NCBI GenBank assembly: GCA_020073215.1
Contig: JAIQFO010000001.1
Span: forward strand, 62,001 to 126,000
DNA from: Terriglobia bacterium
GTDB taxonomy: Bacteria; Acidobacteriota; Terriglobia; Terriglobales; Acidobacteriaceae
DNA: 64,000 nt
Reading direction: 5' to 3'
Shown: positions 36,756 to 45,304 of the stretch, piece by piece
How positions within the stretch are numbered: position 1 is the first letter of the stretch
Layout: each line of letters begins with the position of its first letter
Program-made: the position numbers and the translations under genes
The notes under the pieces: model-generated
Told to the model about the DNA's origin: nothing
The model's input: the letters and a program-made list of their open reading frames with translations, nothing else
Database searches by the model: none

Positions 36756-38153
36756 CTAATCGTAGTACTCCAGCCCCAGGTGCGTGATCAACTCTTCACC
36801 CTTCAGGTGCCGCAGCGTGTTCTTCAGCTTGATCAACTGGATGAACAGATCGTGCTCCGGATACAGCCCCGGCGCGGTCATCGGCGACTTAAAGTAGAAG
36901 CTGAGCCATTCCTGAATCCCCAGGCGGCGTAGTTCCGGCGAGCGCTGCGCGAGATCCATGAAGAGCACCAGGTCGAGCACGATCGGCGCCGCAAGAATCG
37001 AGTCGCGGCACAGGAAGTCGACCTTGATCTGCATGGGATACCCGAGCCATCCGAAGATATCGATGTTGTCCCAACCCTCTTTGTTATCCCCACGGGGCGG
37101 GTAATAGTTGATGCGAACCTTGTGGAAGATATTGCCGTAGAGCTCGGGATACAAAGCCGGCTGCAGAATATGCTCCAGCGCTCCGAGCTTCGATTCTTCC
37201 TTGGTCTTGAACGACCCAGGATCGTCCAGCACTTCACCGTCGCGATTGCCGAGGATGTTGGTCGAATACCATCCGCTCAGCCCGAGCAGCCGCGCCTTGA
37301 ACGCCGGAGCCAGCACGGTCTTCAGCAGCGTCTGCCCCGTCTTGAAATCCTTGCCGCAGATGGGCAATTCGCGCTCGTGCGCCAGTTCGTGCATCGCCGG
37401 TATGTCCACGGTCAGATTCGGAGCGCCGTTGGCGAAGGGTACGCCTTCCATCAGCGACGCGTAGGCGTACACCATCGAGGGCGCGATGTTTTCGTCATTC
37501 TCTTTCATCGCCTTTTCGAGCGCCTTCACGCTTTGGTGCGCGGCGGTGGGCTTGATGAAGCTCTCGGTCGAAGCGCACCAGATAGTGACCAAGCGGCTGG
37601 CTCGGCTCGACTTCCTGAAGTCGCGGATGTCTTGCCGTAGCTGCTCGGCCAGGTCCAGTTTGTTCTTCCCCTTCTTCACGTTCGGCCCGTCGATCTTCTT
37701 GACATAGTTGTGATCGAACACCGCCTTCATCGGCGTGATCGAACTGAGTCGCCCCTTCACTTTGTCGAGCAGGTCGCGCTCCAGCACGCCAGCATTGCGG
37801 GCAGCCGCGTACATGTTGTCTTCGAAAATATCCCAGCCCGTGAACACCAGGTCATTGAGACCGGCAAGAGGAACGAAATCCTTGATCTTCGGCGAGCGCC
37901 CATCCGTCCGCTTCCCCAGGCGGATGGTTCCCATCTGCGTAAGCGAGCCGATGGGGTGCGAAATTCCTTTGCGCACTGCCTCGACGCCCGCTACAAAAGT
38001 CGTAGCCACCGCGCCCATGCCCGGAATCATCACGCCCAGCTTGCCTTTGGCGGGTTCGATCGCGCCATCATGCCGGGCGCCGCTTGCGGATTTCACCGCG
38101 TCGGACTTCATCTCGACGCTCGCCGCCTTCTTCACTGCCTTCACCTTTGCCAT
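36756..38153 (-). CDS. inositol-3-phosphate synthase
   Basis: 465 aa. NAD-dependent conversion of glucose 6-phosphate to inositol 3-phosphate, the first step to inositol lipids or compatible solutes. The NAD site reads GVMIPGMGAVATTFVAGVEA, with GNRDGEVLDDPGSFKTKEES, DFLCRDSILAAPIVLDLV and SITPMKAVFDHNYV as family blocks. The first about 30 residues are Lys/Ala-rich. The start is taken at ATG 38153 (MAKVKAVKK); the longer frame reaches 38231. No clear Shine-Dalgarno. Confidence 0.9.
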   Translation of the reverse strand: MAKVKAVKKAASVEMKSDAVKSASGARHDGAIEPAKGKLGVMIPGMGAVATTFVAGVEAVRKGISHPIGSLTQMGTIRLGKRTDGRSPKIKDFVPLAGLNDLVFTGWDIFEDNMYAAARNAGVLERDLLDKVKGRLSSITPMKAVFDHNYVKKIDGPNVKKGKNKLDLAEQLRQDIRDFRKSSRASRLVTIWCASTESFIKPTAAHQSVKALEKAMKENDENIAPSMVYAYASLMEGVPFANGAPNLTVDIPAMHELAHERELPICGKDFKTGQTLLKTVLAPAFKARLLGLSGWYSTNILGNRDGEVLDDPGSFKTKEESKLGALEHILQPALYPELYGNIFHKVRINYYPPRGDNKEGWDNIDIFGWLGYPMQIKVDFLCRDSILAAPIVLDLVLFMDLAQRSPELRRLGIQEWLSFYFKSPMTAPGLYPEHDLFIQLIKLKNTLRHLKGEELITHLGLEYYD

Positions 38154-38319
38154 ATTGTCGGCTGCTTCCTTGTAGGAACTGTGGGATGTATGCAAACCAA
38201 GTATGTTCTCGCTCGGACGAGCTTTTTGCAAACGCGCACGCCTGAATCCGCCGGAAAACTACTTCAACGGCGTCAGTAGCGCATTGGGCGGTGTTCTTTC
38301 GCAGCTGGTCGCGACTACT

Positions 38320-38757
38320 TTACTTCCCTTCCAGATCGACGTTCTTGACCGGCAAGTCCCAATGTGCGTCGAGGATTTCAAACCTCCGCTGTTCTTCCTT
38401 GGTATAGGTGGCTTGGTCCGGCCAAAGCTGCTTCTTCAGCGCGTCTTCGTCGAAAGGCTCATTCGCGGCCGCAGAGTTCTTGAACACAATGGTCACACGA
38501 TAATCCCAGCGCCCGTCTTCGGTCGTGTGGTAGCGCGGCTGGTCCATCCAGACCTTGAGCAGGCGGCCCATCTCCACCTGCTTCTTGAGCAGCGGGTAGT
38601 GGTTTTTCTTAAACAGCTGCAGAAACTCGTCGGCATGTCCCCACTTGGCCTTGTAATAGTATTCGACGACAAAGGGCTTGCCGGTCTCCGGGGCCGACTG
38701 GGCGGGCAGAGTGATTGGCAGCAGAGTTAGAAACAACAAAAGGAATCTCATTTTCAT
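38320..38757 (-). CDS. exported hypothetical protein, 145 aa
   Basis: Signal peptide MKMRFLLLFLTLLPITLPAQ, then a compact domain with VEYYYKAKWGHADEFLQLFK and RWDYRVTIVFKNSAAA. This resembles dimeric alpha-beta barrel (NIPSNAP/EthD-like) small proteins, at the level of general character only. No motif assigns a function. It lies upstream of the inositol synthase gene on the same strand. Confidence 0.7.
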   Translation of the reverse strand: MKMRFLLLFLTLLPITLPAQSAPETGKPFVVEYYYKAKWGHADEFLQLFKKNHYPLLKKQVEMGRLLKVWMDQPRYHTTEDGRWDYRVTIVFKNSAAANEPFDEDALKKQLWPDQATYTKEEQRRFEILDAHWDLPVKNVDLEGK

Positions 38758-38901
38758 CGCTGGTCTCCGTTGGGAATGATTGTCGCACAGGAGTACGAGA
38801 AAGAAAGGTTCCAAGGAGAGTGGAGCGACGGAGTCCCGCCCGCCCCGGCCAGCCGGGGACGCCCGGCTCTCTACCTACGCGCTCCAGTGCTAAAATTGTC
38901 T

Positions 38902-39813
38902 GTGCCCGCCGATTCCGTCCATCTCATCGCCATTGATATTGACGGTACGCTGCTCAACCCGGAATTTCAGATTTCCCAGACCGATCTAGCCACCCTCCGC
39001 AGCGTGCACGCCCAAGGCATCGAGGTCATCTTGGTCACCGGCCGCCGTCACACCTTCGCCCTGCCCATCGCGCAACAGCTGGGATTCGATCTCTGGCTGA
39101 TCAGTTCCAATGGTGCCGTCACCCGCTCGCTTGCCGGAGAAACCTTCCACCGCGACCTGCTGCCCGAGGAGACCTGCCGCGAACTCCTGCGCGCAATGCA
39201 GGAATTTCGAGGTCAGACCGTACTGACTTTTGACAGCGATGGCGAGGGCACCATCGTGATCGAGCGTCTCGATGAACTGGAAGCCAGCATCCAGCGCTGG
39301 CTGGAAAAGAACAAGCAGTATATGCAGTTCGTGGTCCCCCTCGAGAACGCGCTTACCACCGACCCCGTGCAGGCCATGTTCTGCGGCCCAGTCACGAAGA
39401 TGCAGCGGGTGTTGCAACTCCTCGCAAGCTGCGGCCTGCCCATCACGGTTTTGCGGACCGAGTACCCAGGCCGCGATCTTTCCATTGTCGATGTGCTCAA
39501 CGCCGGCTGTTCCAAGGGACACGCGCTCGAACGCTGGGCCAATTACCGCGGCGTTCCCCGCGACCAGGTCATGGCCGTTGGTGATAACTACAACGACATA
39601 GAAATGCTTGCCTTTGCCGGCCACCCCTTTATCATGGGAAATGCATCGGAAGAGTTGCGCGGCCGAGGCTGGAAGCTTACCCGCTCCAATGCCCAAAGCG
39701 GCGTAACGGCGGCGATCGAGCATCTGCTGTACGGAAAAGAGCTCGAACCCGTACTGGCGGACCCCGCCAGCGGACCAGCGATTCGCGGATCGGCGATCGT
39801 GAGCAGCTTGTGA
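38902..39813 (+). CDS. HAD-superfamily phosphatase, Cof-type
   Basis: 303 aa. HAD motif I AIDIDGTLLN, motif II near ILVTGRR, and motifs III/IV in SKGHALERW and AVGDNYNDIEMLAFAG, the Cof/YbiV sugar-phosphatase pattern. The start is GTG 38902; a longer frame to 38770 crosses a palindromic repeat and looks non-coding. There is no Shine-Dalgarno; an extended -10 TGCTAAAAT ends 5 bp before the GTG, which fits a leaderless mRNA. The stop overlaps the ATG of the lytic transglycosylase. Confidence 0.9.
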   Translation: MPADSVHLIAIDIDGTLLNPEFQISQTDLATLRSVHAQGIEVILVTGRRHTFALPIAQQLGFDLWLISSNGAVTRSLAGETFHRDLLPEETCRELLRAMQEFRGQTVLTFDSDGEGTIVIERLDELEASIQRWLEKNKQYMQFVVPLENALTTDPVQAMFCGPVTKMQRVLQLLASCGLPITVLRTEYPGRDLSIVDVLNAGCSKGHALERWANYRGVPRDQVMAVGDNYNDIEMLAFAGHPFIMGNASEELRGRGWKLTRSNAQSGVTAAIEHLLYGKELEPVLADPASGPAIRGSAIVSSL

Positions 39814-40664
39814 TGATTCGAAAAAGACGACCAACCACGCGCCGGACCGCGAGACGTATGGCCAAAATCGCCAACGCCGCGTTGTTCTGTGTCGTCACCA
39901 TGGTATTCCTAGCTCGCCCCGCAACCGCCGCCGACTTAGCGATCCTGCGCAACGGTTTTAGCATTCGCCACGAGCATCGCCTCGTAATGGGAGCAACGAC
40001 TCGTCTTTTCTTCGGCGCCGACGATTCCAGTTTCACTGACGTGCCCACGGCCGAGATCACAGGCTACGAAAAAGATCTATCTTCATCCTTGCCGCCGGCG
40101 GCACCAGTGCATTCGCATGCCTCCGTCCCGTCGCGCTCTGCGCCAGTACTATCGGCGCCCGCTCTGCATCAAGTGGTGGACTCCGCCAGCGCCGCCTATC
40201 ATCTCGATCCTGACCTGGTGAACAGCGTCATTCACGCCGAAAGCGGATTCAACTCGCATGCCGTTTCTCCCAAAGGCGCGCGCGGACTCATGCAGTTGAT
40301 GCCGGGCACCGCCAATCAACTGGGCGTAAACGATGCCTTTGATCCCCAATCGAATGTCACCGGCGGAAGCCGCTATCTGCGCGAACTTCTGGAACGCTAC
40401 AATTTCGATCTCGTCAAGGCGCTGGCCGCCTACAACGCTGGCCCCGAGCGCGTCGAGCAGTATCGAGGTGTGCCACCATTCCGCGAAACCCAAGCCTATG
40501 TGGCCCGCATCGTGCACGAGTACAACAAGAAAAAGATCGCCCAGGAAAAAGAGGCAAAACAGAAAAAGGTCGCCAGTAAAGCCCAGAGAGGTACTCGTCC
40601 CACGCTGAAATCCGGCACTCAGAAACCCGCCTCCTCCACGATCGCCACCCAATCCCCGCGTTGA
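39813..40664 (+). CDS. lytic transglycosylase (SLT domain)
   Basis: 283 aa. After a basic start and hydrophobic signal (IANAALFCVVTMVFLARPAT), a linker leads to the SLT domain: VNSVIHAESGFNSHAVSPKG with catalytic Glu, GLMQLMPGTANQLGV, and ALAAYNAGPERVEQYRGVPP. It cleaves peptidoglycan in the periplasm. The C-terminus is Lys-rich (KKKIAQEKEAKQKKVASK). The ATG overlaps the TGA of the HAD gene (TGATG); a GTG at 39810 is an alternative. Confidence 0.93.
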   Translation: MIRKRRPTTRRTARRMAKIANAALFCVVTMVFLARPATAADLAILRNGFSIRHEHRLVMGATTRLFFGADDSSFTDVPTAEITGYEKDLSSSLPPAAPVHSHASVPSRSAPVLSAPALHQVVDSASAAYHLDPDLVNSVIHAESGFNSHAVSPKGARGLMQLMPGTANQLGVNDAFDPQSNVTGGSRYLRELLERYNFDLVKALAAYNAGPERVEQYRGVPPFRETQAYVARIVHEYNKKKIAQEKEAKQKKVASKAQRGTRPTLKSGTQKPASSTIATQSPR

Positions 40665-40762
40665 CCCTTCGTGATTCCTCATTTACCTTCAAGTGGGGCT
40701 GCGCTCACCACAGACTGTGCCTCTCTTCGAATTGAAGAACCGAAATTGATTTTTCGTACCGC

Positions 40763-41833
40763 ATGAACAAAAAACGATACCTGGCATACGCGGTTGTCTT
40801 CGTCGTGCTGGCCGTGTTGGTCTACCTTCAGTTCCGCACCTGGCAGCACTTCGACTGGGCCCGGCTCTTTCAATTCGGCCTGAACTGGCGGCATATTCTC
40901 CACGGCGTGGCGTACATCTACCTCGCTTATTTCTTGCGCGCGGTACGATGGAAGATTTTTCTTCGACCCGTGCGCAAGGAAGCGTCCATTCTCGGATTAG
41001 TCCCGGCCACCATGATCGGATTCACCGGGCTCGCCCTGCTCGGCCGTGCCGGCGAGCTGATTCGCCCCTACCTGATCGCGCGCCGTTATAACCTGCCTTT
41101 CGCCTCGCAAGTGGCGGTCTGGGCCGTGGAGCGCATTTTTGACATTGGCGGTTTCACGGTCCTCATGCTGGCAGGCATTTTTCTGCCCTCAAAACTGCGC
41201 GCGTTCACCCTGGCCGCTCCGCCCGAAGTCAGGCACTGGATTCATCTCACGGGATACGCCCTGATCGCGCTCGTATTGGGATTGCTTTCGGGAGCGGTGC
41301 TGGTGTCCTACCGGGGGAGTCGAATTGCGCAATGGGTGGAAGACCGCTTTCCCCATCTTGCCGGGAATCTGGGCCATCGCATTGCGCAAAAGATTCGCGA
41401 ATTCACCGTCGGCCTCAATACCATTCACGGCCCCGCCGCTTTCCTCCAATTGTCGGCCGTGTCGGTCCTGATGTGGTGGTTGATCGCCCTGGCTTATAAA
41501 GAGGTGACGCATGCCTACGGCGCACCCATGCATGATATGAGCGCCACCAAGGTTCTCCTTCTCATGGGAGCCAGCATGATCGGGTCGATGGTGCAGTTGC
41601 CGGGTGTGGGCGGAGGCTCCCAACTGGCGACCATCAGCGCGCTCGACCACGTCTTTCACATTGTGCCCCAGGAACTCGCGGTCAGTTGTGGCATCATGCT
41701 GTGGCTGGTAACGTTTGTCGCGGTCGTTCCGGTTGGACTTTTGTTCTCTCATCACGAACACCTGTCGTTGCGCAAGCTGTCCGCGGAGTCCGAACAGGCC
41801 GAAGAAGTTGCAACCGTCGAGACCACGAGCTAG
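40763..41833 (+). CDS. lysylphosphatidylglycerol synthase-like (flippase) membrane protein
   Basis: 356 aa with eight or so hydrophobic helices. It belongs to the UPF0104/LPG_synthase_TM family: YFLRAVRWKIFL, LLGRAGELIRPYLIARR and VWAVERIFDIGGF early, and GSMVQLPGVGGGSQLATISA near the C-terminus. Members move or help make membrane lipids. No aminoacyl transferase domain is present. ATG start with weak upstream signals. Confidence 0.85.
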   Translation: MNKKRYLAYAVVFVVLAVLVYLQFRTWQHFDWARLFQFGLNWRHILHGVAYIYLAYFLRAVRWKIFLRPVRKEASILGLVPATMIGFTGLALLGRAGELIRPYLIARRYNLPFASQVAVWAVERIFDIGGFTVLMLAGIFLPSKLRAFTLAAPPEVRHWIHLTGYALIALVLGLLSGAVLVSYRGSRIAQWVEDRFPHLAGNLGHRIAQKIREFTVGLNTIHGPAAFLQLSAVSVLMWWLIALAYKEVTHAYGAPMHDMSATKVLLLMGASMIGSMVQLPGVGGGSQLATISALDHVFHIVPQELAVSCGIMLWLVTFVAVVPVGLLFSHHEHLSLRKLSAESEQAEEVATVETTS

Positions 41834-41894
41834 GGGTCAGGTCTGAGGCCCAGACCTCCCTGCTACAATCTACCCGTACGCCTGAGCGCCCAGC

Positions 41895-42407
41895 ATGAAA
41901 TGCCCCTTCTGCGGGTTTGAAAATGACAAAGTCGTGGATTCGCGCGAAAGCAAGGAGGCGGATTCCATTCGCCGCCGTCGCGAATGCCTGAAGTGCGAGA
42001 AGCGCTTCACCACCTACGAGCGCATCGACGAAATCCCATACATGGTGGTAAAGAAGGACGGCCGCCGCGAGCGCTTTGACCGCCAGAAAGTGCTCAACGG
42101 CCTGATGCGCGCCTGCGAGAAGCGGCCGGTGCCGATCGGCAAGCTCGAGCAGATCGTCAATGAAGCAGAGAGCTTCGTCATCGAGTCGGCCGAGCGCGAG
42201 CGCAAGACCAGTGAAATCGGCGAGCTCATCATGAATCGTCTCCGCCGCTACGACAAAGTTGCCTATGTAAGATTCGCCTCCGTCTATCTCGATTTCAAGG
42301 ACGTGCAGGAATTCATGACCGAACTGAAAGACCTGCTGAAGGCCAAAGACAAAGACGCACCCGAGCCGAAGGGCAAAGGCAAATCGGGTGATCGGGTCAT
42401 CGGGTGA
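41895..42407 (+). CDS. nrdR: transcriptional regulator NrdR
   Basis: 170 aa. Zinc-ribbon repressor of ribonucleotide reductase genes with an ATP-cone domain. MKCPFCGFENDKVVDSRESK and CLKCEKRFTTYER give the four zinc cysteines; VVKKDGRRERFDRQKVLNG begins the ATP cone. Typical length is 150-160; the C-terminal GKSGDRVIG is encoded by one arm of an inverted repeat (42391-42462). A TACAAT -10-like site lies about 25 bp upstream of ATG. Confidence 0.97.
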   Translation: MKCPFCGFENDKVVDSRESKEADSIRRRRECLKCEKRFTTYERIDEIPYMVVKKDGRRERFDRQKVLNGLMRACEKRPVPIGKLEQIVNEAESFVIESAERERKTSEIGELIMNRLRRYDKVAYVRFASVYLDFKDVQEFMTELKDLLKAKDKDAPEPKGKGKSGDRVIG

Positions 42408-42462
42408 TCGGATCGTCGAAAACCCGAGTCTCCGCCGGTTCTTCGGTACCCGATGACCCGAT
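42391..42462. repeat. inverted repeat overlapping the nrdR 3' end
   Basis: Perfect 15-bp arms ATCGGGTCATCGGGT and ACCCGATGACCCGAT. The left arm is inside the last codons of nrdR, the right arm lies 17 bp upstream of the isocitrate dehydrogenase gene. Confidence 0.8.
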
Positions 42463-42479
42463 ACAAGATCTGATTATTT

Positions 42480-43517
42480 ATGACTCATAAAGTAACGCTC
42501 ATTCCCGGTGACGGAATTGGTCCCGAAGTCACCCGAGCAACGGTTCGCATACTCGAAGCTACCGGCGTCAAGTTCGAATGGGAGAGCTTCTCCGCCGGCG
42601 CTGAAGCCTTTGAGAAGTACAAGGAATACATTCCGAAGGAACTCAGCGATTCCCTCGAGCGCACCCGCGTCGGACTGAAGGGCCCCGTCACCACACCCAT
42701 CGGGGGCGGCTTTTCCAGCATCAACGTCGAGCTCCGCAGGCGCTTCGAACTCTTCGCCAACTTCCGCCCCATCCGCAACCTTCCGCATATTCCCACCCGC
42801 TACCCGGATGTGGACCTGATCATCGTCCGCGAAAATACCGAAGGCCTCTACTCTGGCATCGAACACGAAGTTGTCCCGGGAGTGGTGGAGAGCTTGAAGA
42901 TCATGACGGAGAAGGCTTGCACTCGCGTTTCGCGTTTCGCCTTCGAATATGCGCGCAAGAATAAGCGCAAGAAGATCCATTCCATCCACAAAGCCAACAT
43001 CATGAAGATGTCCGACGGATTATTTCTGCGCTGTTCGCGCGCCGTTGCGAAGGAGTACCCGGAGATAACCTACGGCGAGCACATCGTCGACAATACCTGC
43101 ATGCAGCTGGTGATGAACCCCTACCAGTACGATATGTTGCTGATGGAAAATCTCTACGGCGACATTCTTTCCGACCTGTGCGCCGGACTGGTCGGCGGCC
43201 TCGGCCTCGTTCCGGGTGCGAATTTCGGCCACGAGTGTGCCATCTTTGAAGCAGTCCACGGTTCCGCCCCCGACATCGCTGGAAAAAACATCGCCAATCC
43301 CACTGCCGTTTTGCGATCGGCGCTGCTCATGCTGCGCCATCTCGGCGAACACGATGCAGCCCTGAAAATCCGCAACGCCATTGACGAGGTTTACCGCGAC
43401 CGCAGCAAACTCACCCGCGACGTGGGCGGCACCGCCGGCACCTCGGAATTCGCCGACGCCATTATTCAGGCGATGGAAACGCAGAGTGCGACCACTGCGG
43501 GCCAGCAGCGCCTATAG
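42480..43517 (+). CDS. isocitrate/isopropylmalate dehydrogenase family, probably NAD-dependent isocitrate dehydrogenase
   Basis: 345 aa. LIPGDGIGPEV at the start, substrate loop GGGFSSINVELRRRFELFAN, RENTEGLYSGIEHE, HKANIMKMSDGLF and the metal-site DILSDLCAGLVGGLG. The short form with this loop fits NAD-IDH of the TCA cycle better than isopropylmalate dehydrogenase, and fumarase lies elsewhere in the window. The ATG has no Shine-Dalgarno. Confidence 0.9.
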   Translation: MTHKVTLIPGDGIGPEVTRATVRILEATGVKFEWESFSAGAEAFEKYKEYIPKELSDSLERTRVGLKGPVTTPIGGGFSSINVELRRRFELFANFRPIRNLPHIPTRYPDVDLIIVRENTEGLYSGIEHEVVPGVVESLKIMTEKACTRVSRFAFEYARKNKRKKIHSIHKANIMKMSDGLFLRCSRAVAKEYPEITYGEHIVDNTCMQLVMNPYQYDMLLMENLYGDILSDLCAGLVGGLGLVPGANFGHECAIFEAVHGSAPDIAGKNIANPTAVLRSALLMLRHLGEHDAALKIRNAIDEVYRDRSKLTRDVGGTAGTSEFADAIIQAMETQSATTAGQQRL

Positions 43518-43522
43518 TCTGG

Positions 43523-43555
43523 TTGACACAGCATATGTGTGCACATATACTGTGT
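43523..43555 (+). promoter_or_regulatory. promoter and operator of the second toxin-antitoxin pair
   Basis: Consensus sigma-70 promoter: TTGACA (43523-43528), 17-bp spacer, TATACT (43546-43551). A near-perfect palindrome (43526-43555) with left arm ACACAGCATATGTG covers the space between the two boxes. Confidence 0.88.
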
Positions 43556-43557
43556 TA

Positions 43558-43779
43558 ATGAATATTACTCTCTCTGTGGACGAAAAGACTGTTGCCAGGG
43601 CAAGAAGACGGGCCGAAGCGATGGGCAGGAGTCTCAATCAGGTGATCCGCGAGTACCTTCAGAAGTTGGCCGGGGCGGACGATCCTGAGCGAAGTATTGA
43701 AGAATTCCGGCGGCTCTCGGGAACCGGCGATTCGCGAGGATGGCGCTTCAATCGTGACGAGATCCATGAACGCTCGTAG
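43558..43779 (+). CDS. ribbon-helix-helix antitoxin
   Basis: 73 aa. MNITLSVDEKTVARARRRAE with a following helix GRSLNQVIREYLQKLAG is an RHH DNA-binding fold; the charged C-terminus (SIEEFRRLSGTGDSRGW) neutralises the toxin. ATG 43558 sits 6 bp beyond the -10 box; the leader is very short or absent. Its end overlaps the PIN gene by 14 bp. Confidence 0.9.
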   Translation: MNITLSVDEKTVARARRRAEAMGRSLNQVIREYLQKLAGADDPERSIEEFRRLSGTGDSRGWRFNRDEIHERS

Positions 43780-44179
43780 CTTCTTCGACACAAACATTCT
43801 CGTATATGCGGATGACAAACGTGCGGGCGCAAAACGAAGCCGGGCGATAGATCTGGTTGCGGAGCATCGACGAGACGGAACGGGGGTTGTCTCTCTCCAG
43901 GTGTTGCAAGAGTATTTCGTCACCGTCACGCGAAAACTAAACGTCGACTCGCCTCTCGCGCGCCGGAAGGTTGAGATACTTGCAGAGTTCGATGTCGTGG
44001 CTCCCGAGGTGGCAGACATCCTGGCGGCGATCGATCTTCACCGGCTCCACGGGTTTTCTTTCTGGGATGCTCTGATTCTGCGGTCGGCCCAACAATCCGG
44101 CTGCCGCGTTCTGTTGTCCGAAGCTTTCCAAGAAGGCCGCGAGATCGATGGAATTCAAGTCGTGAATCCGTTCCGGTAG
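43766..44179 (+). CDS. PIN-domain toxin (VapC-type)
   Basis: 137 aa. MNARSFFDTNILVYADD, with active-site Asp, the central VSLQVLQEYFVTVTRK with Glu, and FSFWDALILRSAQQSGC with Asp. Overlaps the antitoxin by 14 bp. A second, unrelated vapBC-type pair 7.8 kb after the first. Confidence 0.92.
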   Translation: MNARSFFDTNILVYADDKRAGAKRSRAIDLVAEHRRDGTGVVSLQVLQEYFVTVTRKLNVDSPLARRKVEILAEFDVVAPEVADILAAIDLHRLHGFSFWDALILRSAQQSGCRVLLSEAFQEGREIDGIQVVNPFR

Positions 44180-44251
44180 GCGGAATGGTACACTACTGCG
44201 TTTCGGGAAACGTGCCGGGAGTCGTCGCGCGGCCCGTCTACCCTGGGAGCT

Positions 44252-45187
44252 ATGCTGAAGGGCATCGAAATTCCGTACCATCGCGGACTGCACCGCTTCG
44301 CCGTCTTCACCGCTGGCGCCACGCTCGTCCTCATCGTCGCCGGAGCGCTCGTCACCAGCAATGACGCCGGATTGTCCGTCCCCGACTGGCCGACCAGCTT
44401 CGGCTCCTACTACAAAATGCCGAGCATGGTGGGCGGCATAATGTACGAACATGGCCATCGCATGATGGCGGAATTCGTCGGACTGCTCACCATCATCCTG
44501 GCAGTCTGGACCTGGCAAGCGGAAAAGCGCCGCTGGTTGCGCCTTCTGGGCCTGGCCGCGCTGGCGACCGTAATCACCCAGGGCATTCTCGGCGGACTCA
44601 CGGTTCTATTCTTCTTGCCCGCACCCATCTCCAGCGCGCACGCCGCCGTGGCCCAGACGTTCTTCTGCATCGCCGTTGCGATCGCGGTCTTCACCGGCCC
44701 TCGCTGGGTGGAAGAGCAGCCGCGCGCGGAATTCGACCAGCGCCGCCCCGCTCTTTTCACTCTGACTCTGCTCTCGATTTTTGTGCTTTATGTGCAACTG
44801 GTCCTCGGCGCCATGTTTCGCCACCATGGCATGAGTTGGTGGCCGCACGTCATCAACGCGGGCGTTGTGGCCATCGTCCTCTCGTGGACTGCGGTTCGCG
44901 CTATCTCCATCTACTCGCAGGTGGAGGCGGTCCGCCGTCCGGCCATCGCCATGCTCGGCCTGATGGTCGCGCAACTCTGCCTCGGCTTTCTCGCCTTCAT
45001 CACCCGCGTCATGTGGGGAAGAGACGCCGCCCAACCCGAACTGCCCATGGTGATCTCGACCGTGGTCCACGTCGCCGTCGGAGCGCTGCTTCTGGCAACC
45101 ACGGTTGTTCTGGCCATCCAGGTGTGGCGACACGTCCCCGTCGCATTCGAAGAGCGTGTCCCTGGTCAGAGCGCCGTCGCCGCATAA
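44252..45187 (+). CDS. ctaA: heme A synthase (CtaA/COX15)
   Basis: 311 aa with eight hydrophobic helices in two similar four-helix halves. Heme-ligand histidines in YEHGHRMMAEF, SAHAAVAQTFF, HHGMSWWPHVINAG and TVVHVAVGA are in the expected places; NDAGLSVPDWPTSFG is the family signature. It oxidises heme O to heme A for aa3-type cytochrome oxidase. TGGGAG is 4 bp before the ATG. No ctaB or oxidase subunit follows; an ABC exporter does. Confidence 0.93.
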   Translation: MLKGIEIPYHRGLHRFAVFTAGATLVLIVAGALVTSNDAGLSVPDWPTSFGSYYKMPSMVGGIMYEHGHRMMAEFVGLLTIILAVWTWQAEKRRWLRLLGLAALATVITQGILGGLTVLFFLPAPISSAHAAVAQTFFCIAVAIAVFTGPRWVEEQPRAEFDQRRPALFTLTLLSIFVLYVQLVLGAMFRHHGMSWWPHVINAGVVAIVLSWTAVRAISIYSQVEAVRRPAIAMLGLMVAQLCLGFLAFITRVMWGRDAAQPELPMVISTVVHVAVGALLLATTVVLAIQVWRHVPVAFEERVPGQSAVAA

Positions 45188-45197
45188 GTTTCTTCCT

Positions 45198-45257
45198 GTA
45201 AAGACGGGGCTCCCCGTCTCACTCTGCGGCAGAAGACGCGGCAAGCCGCGTCTCTAC
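45198..45257. repeat. family A double-hairpin repeat, copy 6
   Basis: GACGGGGCTCCCCGTC and GACGCGGCAAGCCGCGTC, with outer arms TAAAGAC/GTCTCTA. It lies 10 bp past the ctaA stop. Confidence 0.8.
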
Positions 45258-45304
45258 GGAAACCCCCGGATGATGATCCCCCCGCTCTCGTCGTAGAATA
45301 GCTT

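Noticed and set aside
38770-38901. N-terminal extension of the HAD phosphatase from 38770
   Set aside because: The segment crosses a palindrome (GGCCAGCCGGGGACGCC type) and encodes a Pro/Arg-rich peptide outside the family; GTG 38902 fits the family start.
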